Source: Larix kaempferi (lineage: Eukaryota; Streptophyta; Pinopsida; Pinales; Pinaceae). From it: a DNA stretch of 64,000 nucleotides. The notes under the pieces are model-generated. The model searched no databases, was not told the origin of the DNA, and saw nothing but the letters and a program-made list of their open reading frames with translations. Position numbers and translations under genes: made by a program. Shown here piece by piece: positions 34,071-45,300 of the stretch. The number at the start of each line of letters is the position of its first letter. Within the stretch, counting starts at the first letter, position 1. Location: contig BSBM01000036.1 in the NCBI GenBank assembly GCA_027924585.1, forward strand, positions 3,775,001-3,839,000, read 5' to 3'.

Positions 34071-35644
34071 TTGTGCAAGGTTGAGTTGTCTTGTAGAGTG
34101 CAGTGGTGGTTTTTTGAGCAAGTTCTTGGGTTGAGTACGCTTGCGCCATTTGTTGCCATTGAGGGAATTGCGTGTGGCATGCCAGGTGAGCTGGATATAG
34201 TGGAGATTTCAAGTGAACCCGAGTCACCCCTCATCCCTGTTCATATTGACGAGGAGGTCAATCTTGAGGTAGAAGTTGCCAGCATGCCAGTGGGATCATC
34301 ATCTATTGTGCGCCAGAAGAGCGGGGGGACGGAGCAAAGCTCCCCGCGCCCAGAGAAGTGGTTGATCTGCGCCACTGCCCAAGTGCCGGAAGGGGTCCCG
34401 GAGGCGAGCGCATCAAGCTCTAGTGTTATGGAATCCGCAATCCGAGCAGGTGTGTTTGTTGCGGATATCCTGGGCTATCGACCTCCATGTTGATCGGGTA
34501 TGCAGCCGAGGAGGCCCACAAAGAACCAGCAGTACCACATCAGAATGTCGTCGATTCCACCCAATATGAGTTGTACCACCAATATCGTGCCCGTGCTAAT
34601 GCAGCTGCGGTATGATGATCATGACTTACTGGAACTGGAAGATGTTATGACGGAGCCCTTTAAGCCATGAGCAGGGGGGCAGACTGGACCGACGCCACGC
34701 ATTCCACATGACTGGGCGCACGGTTTGGAGAAGGCTGGGTTGTTGGGGTTGATCAACATGCCACATTTTGGGCGGTTGCCGGAAGCGAATGCCTGTGTGA
34801 AACAGCTACTGGCATGTTTTCACGACGGCATTCTATGGATGGACAGGCAGGTCACCGTGACGGTGGACTTAATTTTCGAAATCACGAGGTAGACTCGTCA
34901 CAATACTTTCAGGGAAAGAACAACGAGAAAAAGTTCATGGCAAGACTGAGGAAGCAATACAAGATGCAGCGTGACGGACGGGCTTACCGCCTCGACATCA
35001 TCAACGAACCTGCGGTTAAAATTGGGGCATGGATCATGGCTACCAAAATTGTGCGGAACAATCGACCCAACCAAGGCAACTCGGGGATTGTCACATGTGG
35101 GGAGCTCTACGCAGAAGGGGTGCAAGTGAATTGGTTTCTCTTTCTACTCAACCAGTTGATGGAGGACGTGTTGGCGGCCCAAGTAGGACGATGACCATTC
35201 GCATACAGCTGGTTGTTGATCTTAATTGCGCTTGTCGCTTGGATGGAGCTTGACGAATATTAAGGAATGGAGGTGGAAGAAAAGCAAAAGGGGGCACACT
35301 ACCAAAACTTGTGGTGGGTGCAGGAACTGGAGTGCATCAAGGAGTGCGCCACGCAGTTCTGTATCTATTGGGAAGCGCTGCATGCAAGCACCGAGCGGGT
35401 TCCACGACTGACTCAGACAACGGTTTCAAAGTATAAGGGGATCGCCCAGTTTATGATTGGACCGCAAAGTATCTACATGCAAGCGCGACGCGATAAGGAT
35501 CGGCAGTGGTTGCAGACCCCTTATAAACTGTCAGATGAAGACTTAGATGTGATCATTGATGAGTGGCCAGTCGACTGGCAAGAACTAGTTGTTCAGGAGG
35601 AGGAGTCTGCGGGAATACCATCAGATGTTTCAGAGATGGGCTAA
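34071..35644 (+). pseudogene. E3 post-pol ORF, globular part, function unknown
   Basis: Frames in several registers, all plus strand, give one protein-like series: GELDIVEISSEPESPLIP (34190), HGLEKAGLLGLINMPHFGRL and NACVKQLLACFHDG with LWMDRQVTVTVDLIFEI (34715-34885), RLRKQYKMQRDGRAYRLDII and KIGAWIMATKIVRNNRPNQG (34940-35080), QVNWFLFLLNQLMEDVLAAQ (35122-35185), YSWLLILIALVAWMELDE (35208-35258, hydrophobic), QFCIYWEALHASTERVPRL and YKLSDEDLDVIIDEWPVDWQ. At least three frame breaks occur. It is not an envelope by any motif I can see. Extra ORFs after pol exist in several plant gypsy lineages. Confidence 0.6.
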
Positions 35645-35830
35645 CAATAACATGTGTAGGACCAGGATTCATCGCAGACCCCTACGGATGATGAGCGCGA
35701 GGTTGAAGAAGGCAGGACGAAAGGACACTATGACCATGGGACAATCAGTGGGATCCCCCTGTCATCGGAGGCATAGCTTGGCCGACTACTCCTCGCTATA
35801 AATAATGCAACCAGTATAGCGGCTCACATA

Positions 35831-36975
35831 ATGATGGTAAAAGCGGAAGAAGGTTTTCATGCGGTCACTGCCCGCCTAGACTCGTTGTGTGATAATTTTT
35901 TGAAGAAGGCACCTACAGAAGTGACTGTGCATGCAATTGGCGCAATCGGCACTAGGCTGCGGGTCCGGAATGTACAAATTCCCCCGACTGCGATTGCGAC
36001 TGACGATGAGGCTCTAAAGGCTTCGATGCAGCAATTTGAAGTAGTGTTTGTTAACATCAACGCACTATCGTCACAGACGTTGGTATAGCTACAGGTGGTT
36101 GCCAGTCAGGAACTGGCGGATAGAGAGATGGACACCGAGAGTCAGCTGTTGCGCTTGCAGGAGGGCGAAGCGGTGTTGCGGAAGGCATTCAAAGAACACA
36201 AGGGGAAAGCAGTAGCAGCCTGGGAAGTGGCCGATGAATTGAAGGATACACTGGAGCAGCTTCGGGTCGATAAGGATCGGGAAATCACGGAGCTGAAGAA
36301 GGAACAAGATTGGTTAACGGTGGAGAAACCACCCTATGGAAAAATAAGGTGCGGCTGGAGGAGGCTAATGTCGAGGCCTGTCAACATGTACTGGAGCCGA
36401 CAGAGGCATTAGATCCAGTTGAGCGAGCACAGAAGCTGGGAGTTGTCATCGCCAGGTTGAAGGCAAAAAATGCTACCTTGTCTCACGCACTCCAGCCGAC
36501 CACGCCAAAGGAAGTTGTTGCGGCATGGAAGAGCGCCATTGAAGACTTGGCGAATCCACTTGGCGAGTTGGAACAAGAAGCGCTCAAGATCACCGCTGAG
36601 ACCACGCTGTTTTGGGGTAGCATTGTTCAGGACAAGCCTTTGGAGCAGCTAAACAAGCTACGACACGAGGCGGAAGAAAAGTTGGCAACATTGAAGGCAT
36701 CCATGTGCACGATGTCACCAACCACGGAGGTATCCAAATCGGCAGAGCTCAAGGAGTTGAAGCAGCAAGTCACTAAAGCGGAGGAACGTCAGAAGCAGCA
36801 CATTGCGCATTTGGATGAGTTTCAAGACATCGGAGCACAATTTAATGTCGCGGCTGACTCTGCACTACAGGCGGTACAAGAAGGCAGGAAGAAAGTCGAT
36901 ACGCACCTGGTTGACCACCCATTAGCAAAGGAATTTACTGAGTGCCAGGAAGTCGTCGCCACAGTCACACAATAG
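35831..36975 (+). pseudogene. E3 post-pol ORF, long coiled-coil part
   Basis: Frames 35831-36088, 36095-36412 and 36310-36975 give Glu/Lys/Gln-rich heptad-like sequence without Pro over long stretches: LRLQEGEAVLRKAFKEHKG, DELKDTLEQLRVDKDREITE, then after a frameshift VIARLKAKNATLSHAL, LEQEALKITAE and SAELKELKQQVTKAEERQ. It is likely the C-terminal half of the protein encoded at 34071-35644. A predicted coiled coil suggests self-association. It ends at TAG 36973, about 110 bases before the 3' LTR. Confidence 0.55.
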
Positions 36976-37074
36976 GTTAGTGAAATCCACCAGCAGTACG
37001 AAGACTTCTAGATCAAGACAACTGAGTACACCATGTCCTGCTGATGTGGCTCGAGGGCGAGCCACAAGATTGTG

Positions 37075-37083
37075 TTGGGGGCA
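37075..37083 (+). other. E3 polypurine tract
   Basis: TTGGGGGCA directly precedes the 3' LTR start TGTTGGAAGG. E2 has a similar TTTGGGGGGCAT before its LTR. Confidence 0.55.
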
Positions 37084-37872
37084 TGTTGGAAGGTGGTTAG
37101 ATGGGTCATTATCGCAGCACCGCGAGTGCTGGGATACCGCAGAAGCCGGAAAGACAAAGCGCAAATGATGATATCTTATGTAATTTTTCATCAATTGTAC
37201 CACAGTATGCGGGTTTTTGGGTCATTTGGACCACAATAGTTAGATTTTGGGTCAGTTACTTTGAAGTGTCAGTTAGGAAGTTGTTAGTAAGTGGACAAAC
37301 AATGTAAAGGCGAAATCCTATAAATAGATGTAGATGTGTAGGTGTTGAATAATATAAGCTAGATCATATTATGTTGAAAACCTTTTTGGAGATCTTGGTC
37401 TGAAGCGGAGTATTTGGTATCTGGGTTTTTGCGGAGTTAATATAATGAGACAGAGTTGTTGAGCAGAATTCTTGTGTTTTTCTTGGTGATTTATGGTAAT
37501 GCATTTCGCGATATGAATATATGGATGATGCAATGTTTCCTTGCTGCGATTAATTCTTTACTATTATATCTATTGCGATTATGAATGGTTATGTTGAATG
37601 ATGCTATGAATGTGAATGATGTCTGAGTTAAATGCATAGATCTATTCTTGAAATGTTGCAACAAGTTAAGTAATTGAACCGCAAACATCCTCCTTCATTC
37701 AGTGAAAACATGGTTCCGTCAACTCTCCCTTGAACATCTCGGGTGAGACCTCATCTGCTCTGCAGGTGTTGCTGGACGGGGTAAAACCTGTCTGGGCCGC
37801 TGCTCAGGGAGATCGTGATGGCTTGGGTGTCGACAGTGAGTGGAACCCCTATCGATTGGGTTTGTGTCAACA
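37084..37872 (+). repeat. E3 3' LTR
   Basis: 789 bp, TGTTGGAAGG...TGTCAACA, with TATAAATA at 37319. It is followed by the ACCGT duplication and the rest of the E2 aRNH. Confidence 0.95.
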
Positions 37873-38036
37873 ACCGTGTCTACGTTATCCGCAACCCCAC
37901 ATTAATCCATCTATTCCAACGATTATGTCTCTTGGATAGTTCTTTGAATCCATCCAATACCTGCATATTTCAAGAGACATGAACACTGTTGCTACCTCCA
38001 TGGCCAATTTCATGTTAGATTGGTGCATTGCGCATT
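37873..38036 (+). pseudogene. E2 aRNH, part 2 (after E3)
   Basis: After the second ACCGT copy the same frame goes on as VYVIRNPTLIHLFQRLCLL. One frame change later it reads ISRDMNTVATSMANFMLDW, which corresponds to the E1 ending FVDQMANNILDW. The match on both sides of E3 proves that E3 inserted into a once continuous aRNH. The last Asp of the family (V-D-x-M-A-N) is not kept here. Confidence 0.8.
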
Positions 38037-38379
38037 CATAAAACATTTTATTGAAAAGATGTGAAAACGACACAACATGTAAATTATCCATAATGTATAG
38101 GATAAACATGTACAAGATCCCATAATCATCAATGAAACATAGTAGATAGAGCCGCAAATAGAGTTTTGCATGTATATCATGTCGGTATAGTACAAAAAAT
38201 GTGGTACTGATACAAAATCTGAAGCATGTGAGCTTTCAATAAGGTCCTTGCTACAAAAAGTCTGAAGTCGTGGCTTTCAGTACATACATATCATACATGA
38301 GGCTAATCCCTAGGACGCTTATGATAACAGGTAATGGCTCTAGATACTCTACGGAGTAGTGGACCAAAGCGTGCAAAAA

Positions 38380-39340
38380 CCCCCGCAGTTTGTCACTAGT
38401 AACGGCGAGGTAGCTCATCTATGGATGTCTCGGGTATACCCATGGTCAATCTCTGGAGGTTCTCCTCCAGCTCACCCAAATCCTCTACTGCATCCTGATG
38501 TGCAGTTGCCATGTCTTGTACCACCCCTCTCCACTCAATCGAAGAGGCACCAGCTGGACGAGACGAACCAACATCTACATCAAGCATGTATCAACTGTCA
38601 GTACTACTCCAAAAACATCTAAAAATTTATAAAATGAAAAACAAAACAAAGTTGTCGTTCTTACCTAGATCTCCCCACTACATACCCTCAGGAAGAACCA
38701 ATTTCAGGTCTCCCCTGAAGTCATTGCCCGCATATGGGTAATCCTCCACCATGAGGAGCTATCCTCGTAACCACCTGAAGAAGGTGGGACCATAACTGAT
38801 GATGGGGTCCCCACCTCCGTGGTGGGCCATGACCTCAGACCAATGAACAATATGAGGATCCCTCGGATCCAAGTCACCGATATCCACCTGAATTTGGAGC
38901 AGTGGAACCAACTCCAAGAAGAACGAGACCACTAGCGATCTATAACTGAATTGTTTCAGCTCACCTCTCCGACATTTGGTGAGCTGATCTCTAAGATTCA
39001 CGAGGAGTCCCTCACACCAGTTGAACACAGTAGGGGCCATGCACTCCATGGCATATAACATGTGAGCCTTGGTGTCCTATTGAGGAGCCCTACTCCCCTA
39101 CACCCTCTCAATAGTGAAAAGAACCGTGCGTAGTGTCCGATCCCTCACATTCTTGATGGGGATTTTCCCACCAATCATCTGAGTACCAGGAGTGCAGAAC
39201 TGAGCCACCAAGCTCTCTGTATATTGGTAACTCCCTCATGGCCCTGACAATGATACTGGGGCACCCCGCGTAGACAACCCGGTTAAGAAATAGATGTCCT
39301 CAACATCTATGGTCAGCGTGTGAACACCAACCCGGAAGTA
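38380..39340 (-). pseudogene. E2 antisense ORF (plant-mobile-domain-like), broken
   Basis: Reading the minus strand from about 39340: VGVHTLTIDVEDIYFLTGLS, then TRGAPVSLSG, ESLVAQFCTPGTQMIGGKIP and RTLRTVLFTIERV. An open stretch 39061-38759 follows with MAPTVFNWCEGLLVNLRDQL, SLVVSFFLELVPLLQIQVD and HIVHWSEVMAHHGGGDP. After an intron-like or broken segment it ends with EDLGELEENLQRLTMGIPE near 38480-38410. The D-[IV]-Y-x-L-T-G-L and F-N-W blocks are like those of plant mobile domain proteins and of antisense ORFs of Tat elements. Stops near 39225, 39110 and 39077 break it. Confidence 0.65.
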
Positions 39341-40090
39341 CTATTGGTCTGGATCCCAACATTTGATCAAATGCTTCAGTATAGGTAGTTGGGATCTCAT
39401 GCCCTAGACGTGAAAGAATTTGAGCAAAACACATTATGGGAGTGTGTTCATGCATTGAGGATTATTTTCTGCTTGGTAATCCTCCATATCATGCTCTCTT
39501 TCTCTCCAGTGAACCATTTTAGTTGCCCAAACCTGTCCAAACAACATTCAAATGTGTATTAGAACCTTGCTTAAGCTTTGGGATTGAGTTTCTCAAGCTC
39601 ATTTCTTAGTTTTTTGGGTCAGATTGCGCCAACGCACCCCACCGGTGCATACAATGCGTCGTCGACGCACTTTACCCTTACATGAAGTGCGTCATAGAGC
39701 CCTCAACGCGCTTCCTATAAGGGGAAAGTGCGTCGCCCCGAGGGTGTGCGATTCCCCCATTATACAAGTTTAAAAAACCCAAAAAATGGAAATTAAATGC
39801 AATTCTAATCTGCTACAATTGAATAGGATAAGGTTTAGGCCTACCTGACGCTGACGGTGTCGAAAACGGATGACTGGAACTCACGTAATCAGCGCTTGAA
39901 AATCAGCTCCAAACGGTGTTTTTCACTCCTCCCAATTTGGTAAAAAAAATGGTAAATAATTTTTACTATTTGGCCTTTTTATATCAAAATAGAATATTCC
40001 TATTTTAATTTATTCTTTTTTGGGCCATTTTCACTATAGTTGGGAATATTTTTATGTCTGGACATCTAATTTGTCAATTTGACTTAGTTT
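39341..40090. other. No gene seen; GTGCGTCG motif cluster
   Basis: Non-coding. Between 39627 and 39745 the motif GTGCGTC or its complement occurs at least five times (for example CAACGCACC, AATGCGTCGTCGACGCACTT, AAGTGCGTCATAG, AAAGTGCGTCGCC). The same motif recurs in the E2 LTRs and leader. Confidence 0.6.
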
Positions 40091-41917
40091 TTGGAGTCTA
40101 CAGGTGAAGTAAAGTGGCGTTTTAAATGTTCAGTGGCCGTGGTGGTCATTTCACACTTTACATCAAATGTGAACAACTCTTTGAGTGTTTTTGTGCTATT
40201 ATGCCACTCATTAAAACATAAATTAATGGCACCGAGTTTACTTTTTATTCTTTCTCGTGGTCGTAAAACCATGAGAATAAGTCACCGAGTTGTATTTTAT
40301 CGCTTTTTTGGGCTCATTAAACTCCTACAAAAAAGGAACCCCTTGAGTTCCTCTTTAAGATCTTTTCAGACTCCCTAAATATGAAAAGATTTCCAAGTGA
40401 ACTTGATGCGGTCACGCTTGTAAAAGTATTTGAATGATCGTCTTTCTAGTGATAGTTTACCCCTTTTTCTGGCCAAGAGGTACTACTTACGAAAAAGGAG
40501 CACTCCGGTTAATCATGACTAGAAGAGTTCTCTTTCACGTTGTTTTATCCTTTTTCGGGTGAAGAGACTAACTTTTACAAAAAAGAACCTTTGGAGTCTT
40601 CTTTAGTTCTTTTCAGACTCCCTAATCATGAAATGACATCGAGTTTACCTTCTTTGGACTCGTTAAAATCTGACATCGAAGGGCCCGTTTTGGGATGAAC
40701 CCCTCTTATCTCAAGTTCGTAAAACATTTGGGATTGGACTCGTCCGAAGGATGAGCTATACCGAGCATCTATTACTCTCCTCAAGCTCATTAAAAAACAA
40801 AAGAGATACTCATCAATCATGAGGGGGGATAAGGAAAGAATTTGTGTTCCATTGTAATTACGCCAATACATAGTCACTCTTGAACATGGCACTCATCTGC
40901 ATATGCATCCGAGTACTTGGATAATCTGTTTGTCTTCGAGTCGCACTGATTCCATGAGTCTTTTAACTCCTTTGGGTCATCCAAAGAATGCTTCCACCAT
41001 CAGTTGCATTAGGAGTTGGTACCAATTCTCTCATGTCAATATTGCCAAGTCATGCCATGCCCATGTTCAAGAGAGGTTTGTTATTCACTATCTGCAATCA
41101 TTTTACCTTCGATTGTGTCGATTTTCCCTGATTCTGTCTCACACATTGATCTACAGTCCGATTTACTTCAAAACATCTTTGATCGTGTTTCGTGTCGATG
41201 ATGGGGGATACATCATGGCCCTCCTTCGACGGATTCGTCCTTGTCGACTTCAACACATCATCTGAGGATTGAATTTAGAAACCAATCAAGTACCTTGGGC
41301 CTGCATGCCTCTATGGCAGGTTACCTCGCTTTCAACATGAGTTCGCGTCATTGGCTCTTTATTGAAAGATTCCATCGAGTGTTAGACCTCAACTCATTGA
41401 TTCAAATTCGAGAGTATGTACTATGATACCTTGGGAATCATTGATATCAATGGCGATCTCCCTCACGCTTGTTAACGGTATACATCAATGACCGGTAATC
41501 AAGTGGATTCTACCATGTTCGACTTCAAGACATTGTAATCACATGGTTAGAATCGTATCATTGTTGGTTCGGCTTGAAGACCCTAGGTTAACTCATATAT
41601 CTTACCCAGGTTGCGATGGATATTTTTTGAGTCATATGACACGGATCCACTTTTGTATTGGTCGTGGTTGTGTTATCATCTCATCACGGATATACTCTTG
41701 TGTCTAGTAGCCATGAATGTGTTCAATCGGTCTTTGCTATCATGGATCTGTAATATATTGGTCGGCATCAATGTTATGAGTCATGTGAGACATATATCTC
41801 AGAGTCAGTTATACTGCAGCAGTATCTTCCAACCGATGATTCTTGCCTCCATCCTTTTCATATTACAAAGCATTTCACCTGTCCTGTTTTACCAGCTTCA
41901 TGCTTTGGGGGGCATTC
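40091..41917. other. E2 3' non-coding tract with three T-run/A-run stem motifs
   Basis: The tract is homologous to 6600-7000 of E1. Stem-forming motifs lie at 40311-40340, 40461-40500 and 40549-40587. Each has a CTTTTTT-type arm, then about 20-30 bases, then an ACGAAAAAGG-type arm. The rest to the LTR has only short frames without domains. It ends with TTTGGGGGGCAT at 41904-41915, the polypurine tract. Confidence 0.6.
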
Positions 41918-42306
41918 TGTTACACCAAAATCTCGTCATCATGAGTCATGTATCAACTCCATGCCTCAATCCCTAAATTTACTTGGCTAAAACATCAAGA
42001 GAAAGGTTATTGTCCTTCCATTTCCACAATTTGTAGTCACCCCAACGCACCCTGCTTTCCTACAAGGAGCGTCAAACCCCTTGTGGTGCACTCTGCACCT
42101 TAGCAGAGTGCGTCGATGACTCTATCTTCCTTTACACAATATGCCTTAATCTAATTCGGCGCAGGTTGTCTTCATGCAAAGTGCGTCGGAGTTGGTTAAT
42201 GTGGATAAAAGGAAGCTTCAAGCGACTTCTCAAAGCTTGATGACATGGAGTCCTATCCCTAGATGCTAGGAAACCTGGCATTCGATCCCCTAACCTAGTG
42301 GGATGA

Positions 42307-45300
42307 TGTAACATACCCATTACTTGAAACATTTTATGTTTGAGAAAAACATTATCTTAACTTTTATTGTAAAGTTTTATATTTGGCCAAGTGGCCAAGG
42401 ATGACTGTAATTGCACAATATTATTATTTAATAAAATAAAATAGGATACACTCACCCAAAGAGACTGTTGAAAGAGTGTTTACTAACCCACTAGGTGGAA
42501 TGGAATCTGGGGTAGAAGGAAATGGACAAGTGGCAGCATCAGGAACTCAATAACTAGTTGTTTTTATGGGACAACTCCCTTGATTTGTGGTCAAAGCTCC
42601 CTGAAATATGGGACTGGAGCTTGAGGCTCATTTATTTGGAAACTGACCACTAAAAGACCTAGGCATCTTTTTAAGCCATCGAATTTGAGGAGAGGCTCAC
42701 ACTTTTTCTGACGATAAAATTTACCTTGTGGTTCTGTTGTATGCACACAAGAGATTCGATTTGGGAAGCTATGTTTTGAGTTGGATTGTAAGTCTATTTC
42801 ACTTCTGCTGAGTGCAGAGATTTATTTTGAGGTGTATGCAAGTCTCCATTGATTGTTGGAAGTACAACCTGAGTGCCTTTCTTCTACACAGAGTCTTCTA
42901 CCTAGTGGTTCAGTAAACAGGCTCGGGGATCCAAAGGAGCAAGTGATATTGGTTGCTTCTTCTGAAGAAGGTTGGGAGGAACAGGCCTCTTTGGGTGTTT
43001 GTCCACCCTATCTACATTATCAGGTTCTACTTGTTATTTCAATCCTAGTAATTATAACTTATTGTTTTTCTTGATTATTGTTTTCTGAATATTGTTAGTT
43101 ATCACTATCAGATTGAAATGAATGATTTTCTGAACTATTTATCATCTCTGTAAGTAGTTGAAGAAGTTATATGATAATGATAGAATAAATTGATACCCTG
43201 CATTTTTCCACACACTTTTCTTGTGTCGTACTCTAGTACAGGGAAGAGTGTTTAAAGATACATATGATCAATGATATGAAATAGATAGAAATGATTGAAT
43301 GTTTTCCATAGATTAACTCTGTTATATTCCTATATTATATTATGTTTACATTTCGGTAAAAATCTCTTACGTTTTGGACATAGAAAACCTAGAAGTTATT
43401 CTTTTAAACAAACATTGTAACATCAGATTATTATAGTAACAGAAGTAGAATTACTTAAACAAACCCATACTCCTGTACAAAACCCTAAGTGAAACTATAG
43501 GTTAATCTACTCTTTTCAGAATACAAATAGTTTATAACTTTTAATATTCTTTCAAATAAAATCCTATTATTACATCTTAGTTTTCTGCTTTTAACAGCAT
43601 CGAAACAGATGTTATATATTTTCATAAAACAGAGTGAAATTTACCACAAGGAAAGAAGATCGAAAATGATACATGTCTGTGCATACAAGTACTTTCAACT
43701 TTTATTTTGAAAACTAAACATTTAAGATTCAAATCAATAGTGACTCTTCTATCGGATGAATGACTAGGTTTCAAACCCTGTCATTTGTTGTTCATACAAA
43801 TACTAAGTTAACATTCCATCCTTTGATCAAACGAAGGAGACATGCGAGACTAGGTCTCAGCATTTAAAGAGGTTCGACTACACAGTCTAAATTTATAACC
43901 TTTCGAGTTATCTTATTACAAAACAAGTTCAAGGTTCGAAAACATAACATAAAAAAAATCAAACTTATGCATTTAGCCTTGGAAGGGTTACAACCCAGCC
44001 ATTACGGCTCTTGGCCTTTAAAAACAAACTTTAATATATTATAAACATTCAGGAACGGGCTCTGCCCTTATCATCTGTTTTATCAAACATCAAATAAAAT
44101 AACGCAGACTGCCAAGAGTATTGCTTTCTCAGGCTCGGATTTTATAAACAAATCTTAATAAACATCTATAGAATACTTTTACAAAACCTTGATGCCAAAG
44201 CATCCGAAAAGAAGTAGTACAGGGCAGTGTTGAGGGTTCGACCCACATAAACTACCAAACTGTATAAACATAGACAAACCTTCATTACCACGAAGCCCTT
44301 CAACATTTGCATTTCAAAATATCAAAATGACGACAACAAATAGTTGAACTATTCATACAAATCCTAAATAACCTTTTAAAAACACAACGAAGAACCCTGT
44401 TTCGGTTATCAAACTGTTTTCATTTAACACAACTGAGAGCTCTCTTCTCAGCTTAAAAACTTCAACCATTCATTACACAAAAACAGATAGTATCATCTTG
44501 AAAACATAGTATCTCGAAAAGAAACAACATGAGGTATATAGAGTTCGAAACCCCAACTGTATCCTTTAAACAAAAATCAAGTTTCATATACCATAAATAG
44601 TTACCATTTCATTTCATCAAAATGCCGAGGGTTAGACCCTTCAAACATTGTAAACTTTTATAAATTAAATTGTTACACAGAAAAACGTTGCAGAGCCAAC
44701 GCAGAAGTAGGCTGAGGATTCAATCCTCCCTACACTAAAATTATGCCATACGGCTTACAACATTACAATGGCGGCAAAATCCACAGCTAGACCACAAGAC
44801 CGAAGATTCGGCTAAAACCAAACAAGGACCGAAAGTTTTCCAAGTTGCACCTACAGGTAGTCACCGAGGCTTACCAGGTTTCAAGCTCATTTCCCACCTT
44901 GCTTCGAACATAGAAATCCAAAGCCGAGGAGTACCTGCCATAAAAACACATAGCATGGTTAAAATATAGAACACGAATCTCAAATCTAAATACATGCAGC
45001 TGCAACATTATTAAACTTTCGTGAATATCAAGAATGGAACTAACGACTTACATGACAAAGAAAACTTTGCTTCTGAACCGAACACTCCTACATCCGACGA
45101 GAACTAGATCCAAACACCCACTAGCAAACTCAGCAAAGGAAGGACTCGGATCTTAGAGCTCACTGTGGAAATTTTACAAGTCACAGGTCGAGGTATCGAA
45201 TCCTGGAGAGGTGCCTTCAAACCCTGCTACAAACCATAAGAACCCGCAAGCCTGTCGGCCTCCCCAAAACCCCACTAGCTGCAAAAATGAATGCCCAGGA

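Larger units (their letters stand above)
25941..37872 (+). mobile_element. E3: full-length Ty3/gypsy element of another family, nested in E2
   Basis: Two 789-bp LTRs (25941-26729 and 37084-37872) flank an internal region with Gag, protease, RT, RNase H, integrase and a post-pol coding region. The 5-bp target-site duplication ACCGT is at 25936-25940 and 37873-37877. LTRs start TGTTGG and end CAACA. I count about 20 differences in the first 305 bases of the two LTRs (about 6-7 percent), so the insertion is not recent. Numerous stops, mainly TAG/TGA where CAG, CGA or TGG is expected, silence the reading frames. Confidence 0.95.

Noticed and set aside
34071-36975. E3 post-pol ORF as a retroviral envelope
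   Set aside because: No signal peptide, no surface/transmembrane arrangement and no cleavage site visible; a single hydrophobic segment near 35208-35258 is not enough.
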